From positions 1 to 12,955 of the forward strand of contig CALMPB010000169.1 of assembly GCA_937871985.1 (NCBI GenBank): a DNA stretch of 12,955 bases. Reading direction: 5' to 3'. Source of the stretch: an uncultured Burkholderiaceae bacterium. GTDB taxonomy: Bacteria; Pseudomonadota; Gammaproteobacteria; Burkholderiales; Burkholderiaceae. Shown here piece by piece: positions 12,602 to 12,955 of the stretch (position 1 is its first letter; every line of letters begins with the position of its first letter). The position numbers and the translations under genes are program-made. The notes below the pieces were generated by a model, which saw nothing but the letters and a program-made list of their open reading frames with translations, ran no database searches and had not been told where the DNA came from.

Positions 12602-12955
12602 ATGACGCCGTCTGAACAGATCGGGACATTTTCCGCTGCATTTAACCTCGACTCCTTGACTCCCGCGCTGCGCCATCAATGCGCGCGCTCCCTATTGGAT
12701 ACCTATGCGGTGGGTGTGGCTGGCAAGAGCGAACCGGCATCGTTGCGCGCAATGGCCTATCTGGCGACGCTGGGCGCCGGGGGCGACGCATCGCTGTGGG
12801 GCTGCCCCGGACGCGCGACTGCGGAAGCCGCGGCGTTCTACAACGGCGTCGCCGCGCACGTGCTGGACTACGACGATGTGACTTCGCCGTTGCGCGGCCA
12901 TCCCAGTGTGGTGCTGTGGCCCGCGCTGATTGCGCTGGGCGAGGCGGAATCCATC
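12602..12955 (+). CDS. MmgE/PrpD-family protein, N-terminal part
   Basis: The first 118 residues of an MmgE/PrpD-family enzyme (2-methylcitrate dehydratase, cis-aconitate decarboxylase and related lyases; normally about 450-500 residues), cut by the right edge. Visible signatures are the N-terminal helical segment 'LTPALRHQCARSLLDTYAVGVAG' (19-41), 'ATAEAAAFYNGVAAHVLDYDDV' (72-93) and 'GHPSVVLWPALIALGE' (99-114). The LDYDD segment and following His contribute to the active site in this family. The ATG has AAGGGAAG about 4-6 bases upstream. Cytoplasmic. Divergent from the PrpF-type gene; such pairs occur in clusters for tricarboxylate-like acids in Burkholderiales, but the substrate here is unknown. 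Confidence 0.92.
   Translation, partial: MTPSEQIGTFSAAFNLDSLTPALRHQCARSLLDTYAVGVAGKSEPASLRAMAYLATLGAGGDASLWGCPGRATAEAAAFYNGVAAHVLDYDDVTSPLRGHPSVVLWPALIALGEAESI

Noticed and set aside
1..12955. CRISPR array, tRNA, rRNA, phage defence or toxin operon
   Set aside because: No regularly spaced repeats, no tRNA/rRNA-like segments and no defence-type domains were seen on reading both strands.

Overview
The window looks like chromosome from a GC-rich beta-proteobacterium of the Alcaligenaceae (Bordetella/Achromobacter type). The reasons are high third-position GC in the real genes, a Bug/TctC-type periplasmic binding protein, and the clustering of PrpF, MmgE/PrpD, TauD-like and FAH-like catabolic genes with LysR regulators. 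The genus is an inference from gene content only.

Left part (1-3515, minus strand): a D-2-hydroxyacid dehydrogenase gene (3391-2414), then an operon of an Fe(II)/2-oxoglutarate dioxygenase (2255-1392), an FAH-family hydrolase (1389-454) and a Bug-type solute-binding protein (423 to beyond base 1). The dehydrogenase gene and the dioxygenase operon have closely matching upstream elements: a conserved box overlapping a -35-like hexamer, a similar -10, and the same 103-base distance to the chosen start codons. They are probably one regulon for uptake and breakdown of an unidentified organic acid or aromatic-derived compound.

Middle part (3515-7464, minus strand): a small acidic protein of unknown function (4133-3843), followed by a probable frameshifted small gene (3800-3515). 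Next comes a two-gene operon for exported DUF1254/DUF1214 proteins, one with a twin-arginine-like leader (7297-5972) and one with a Sec-type signal peptide (5942-4479). A large imperfect hairpin lies after that operon and a strong dyad lies before it.

Right-centre (7547-10430): a gene-free stretch with small palindromic repeats, then a divergent pair of a SAM-dependent methyltransferase (minus) and a LysR regulator (plus) around a T-N11-A dyad, then a decayed second LysR gene (minus) with two frameshifts. Two direct copies of a short palindromic repeat bracket the methyltransferase/LysR pair. One copy sits exactly where the LysR pseudogene loses its homology.

Right end (10544-12955): a PrpF-family isomerase gene (minus) and the start of an MmgE/PrpD-family gene (plus) are divergent and about 0.9 kb apart. 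I find no credible intact gene between them, but two GTCCA/TGGAC dyads precede the MmgE/PrpD gene. No RNA genes, CRISPR array or recognisable insertion sequence were seen.
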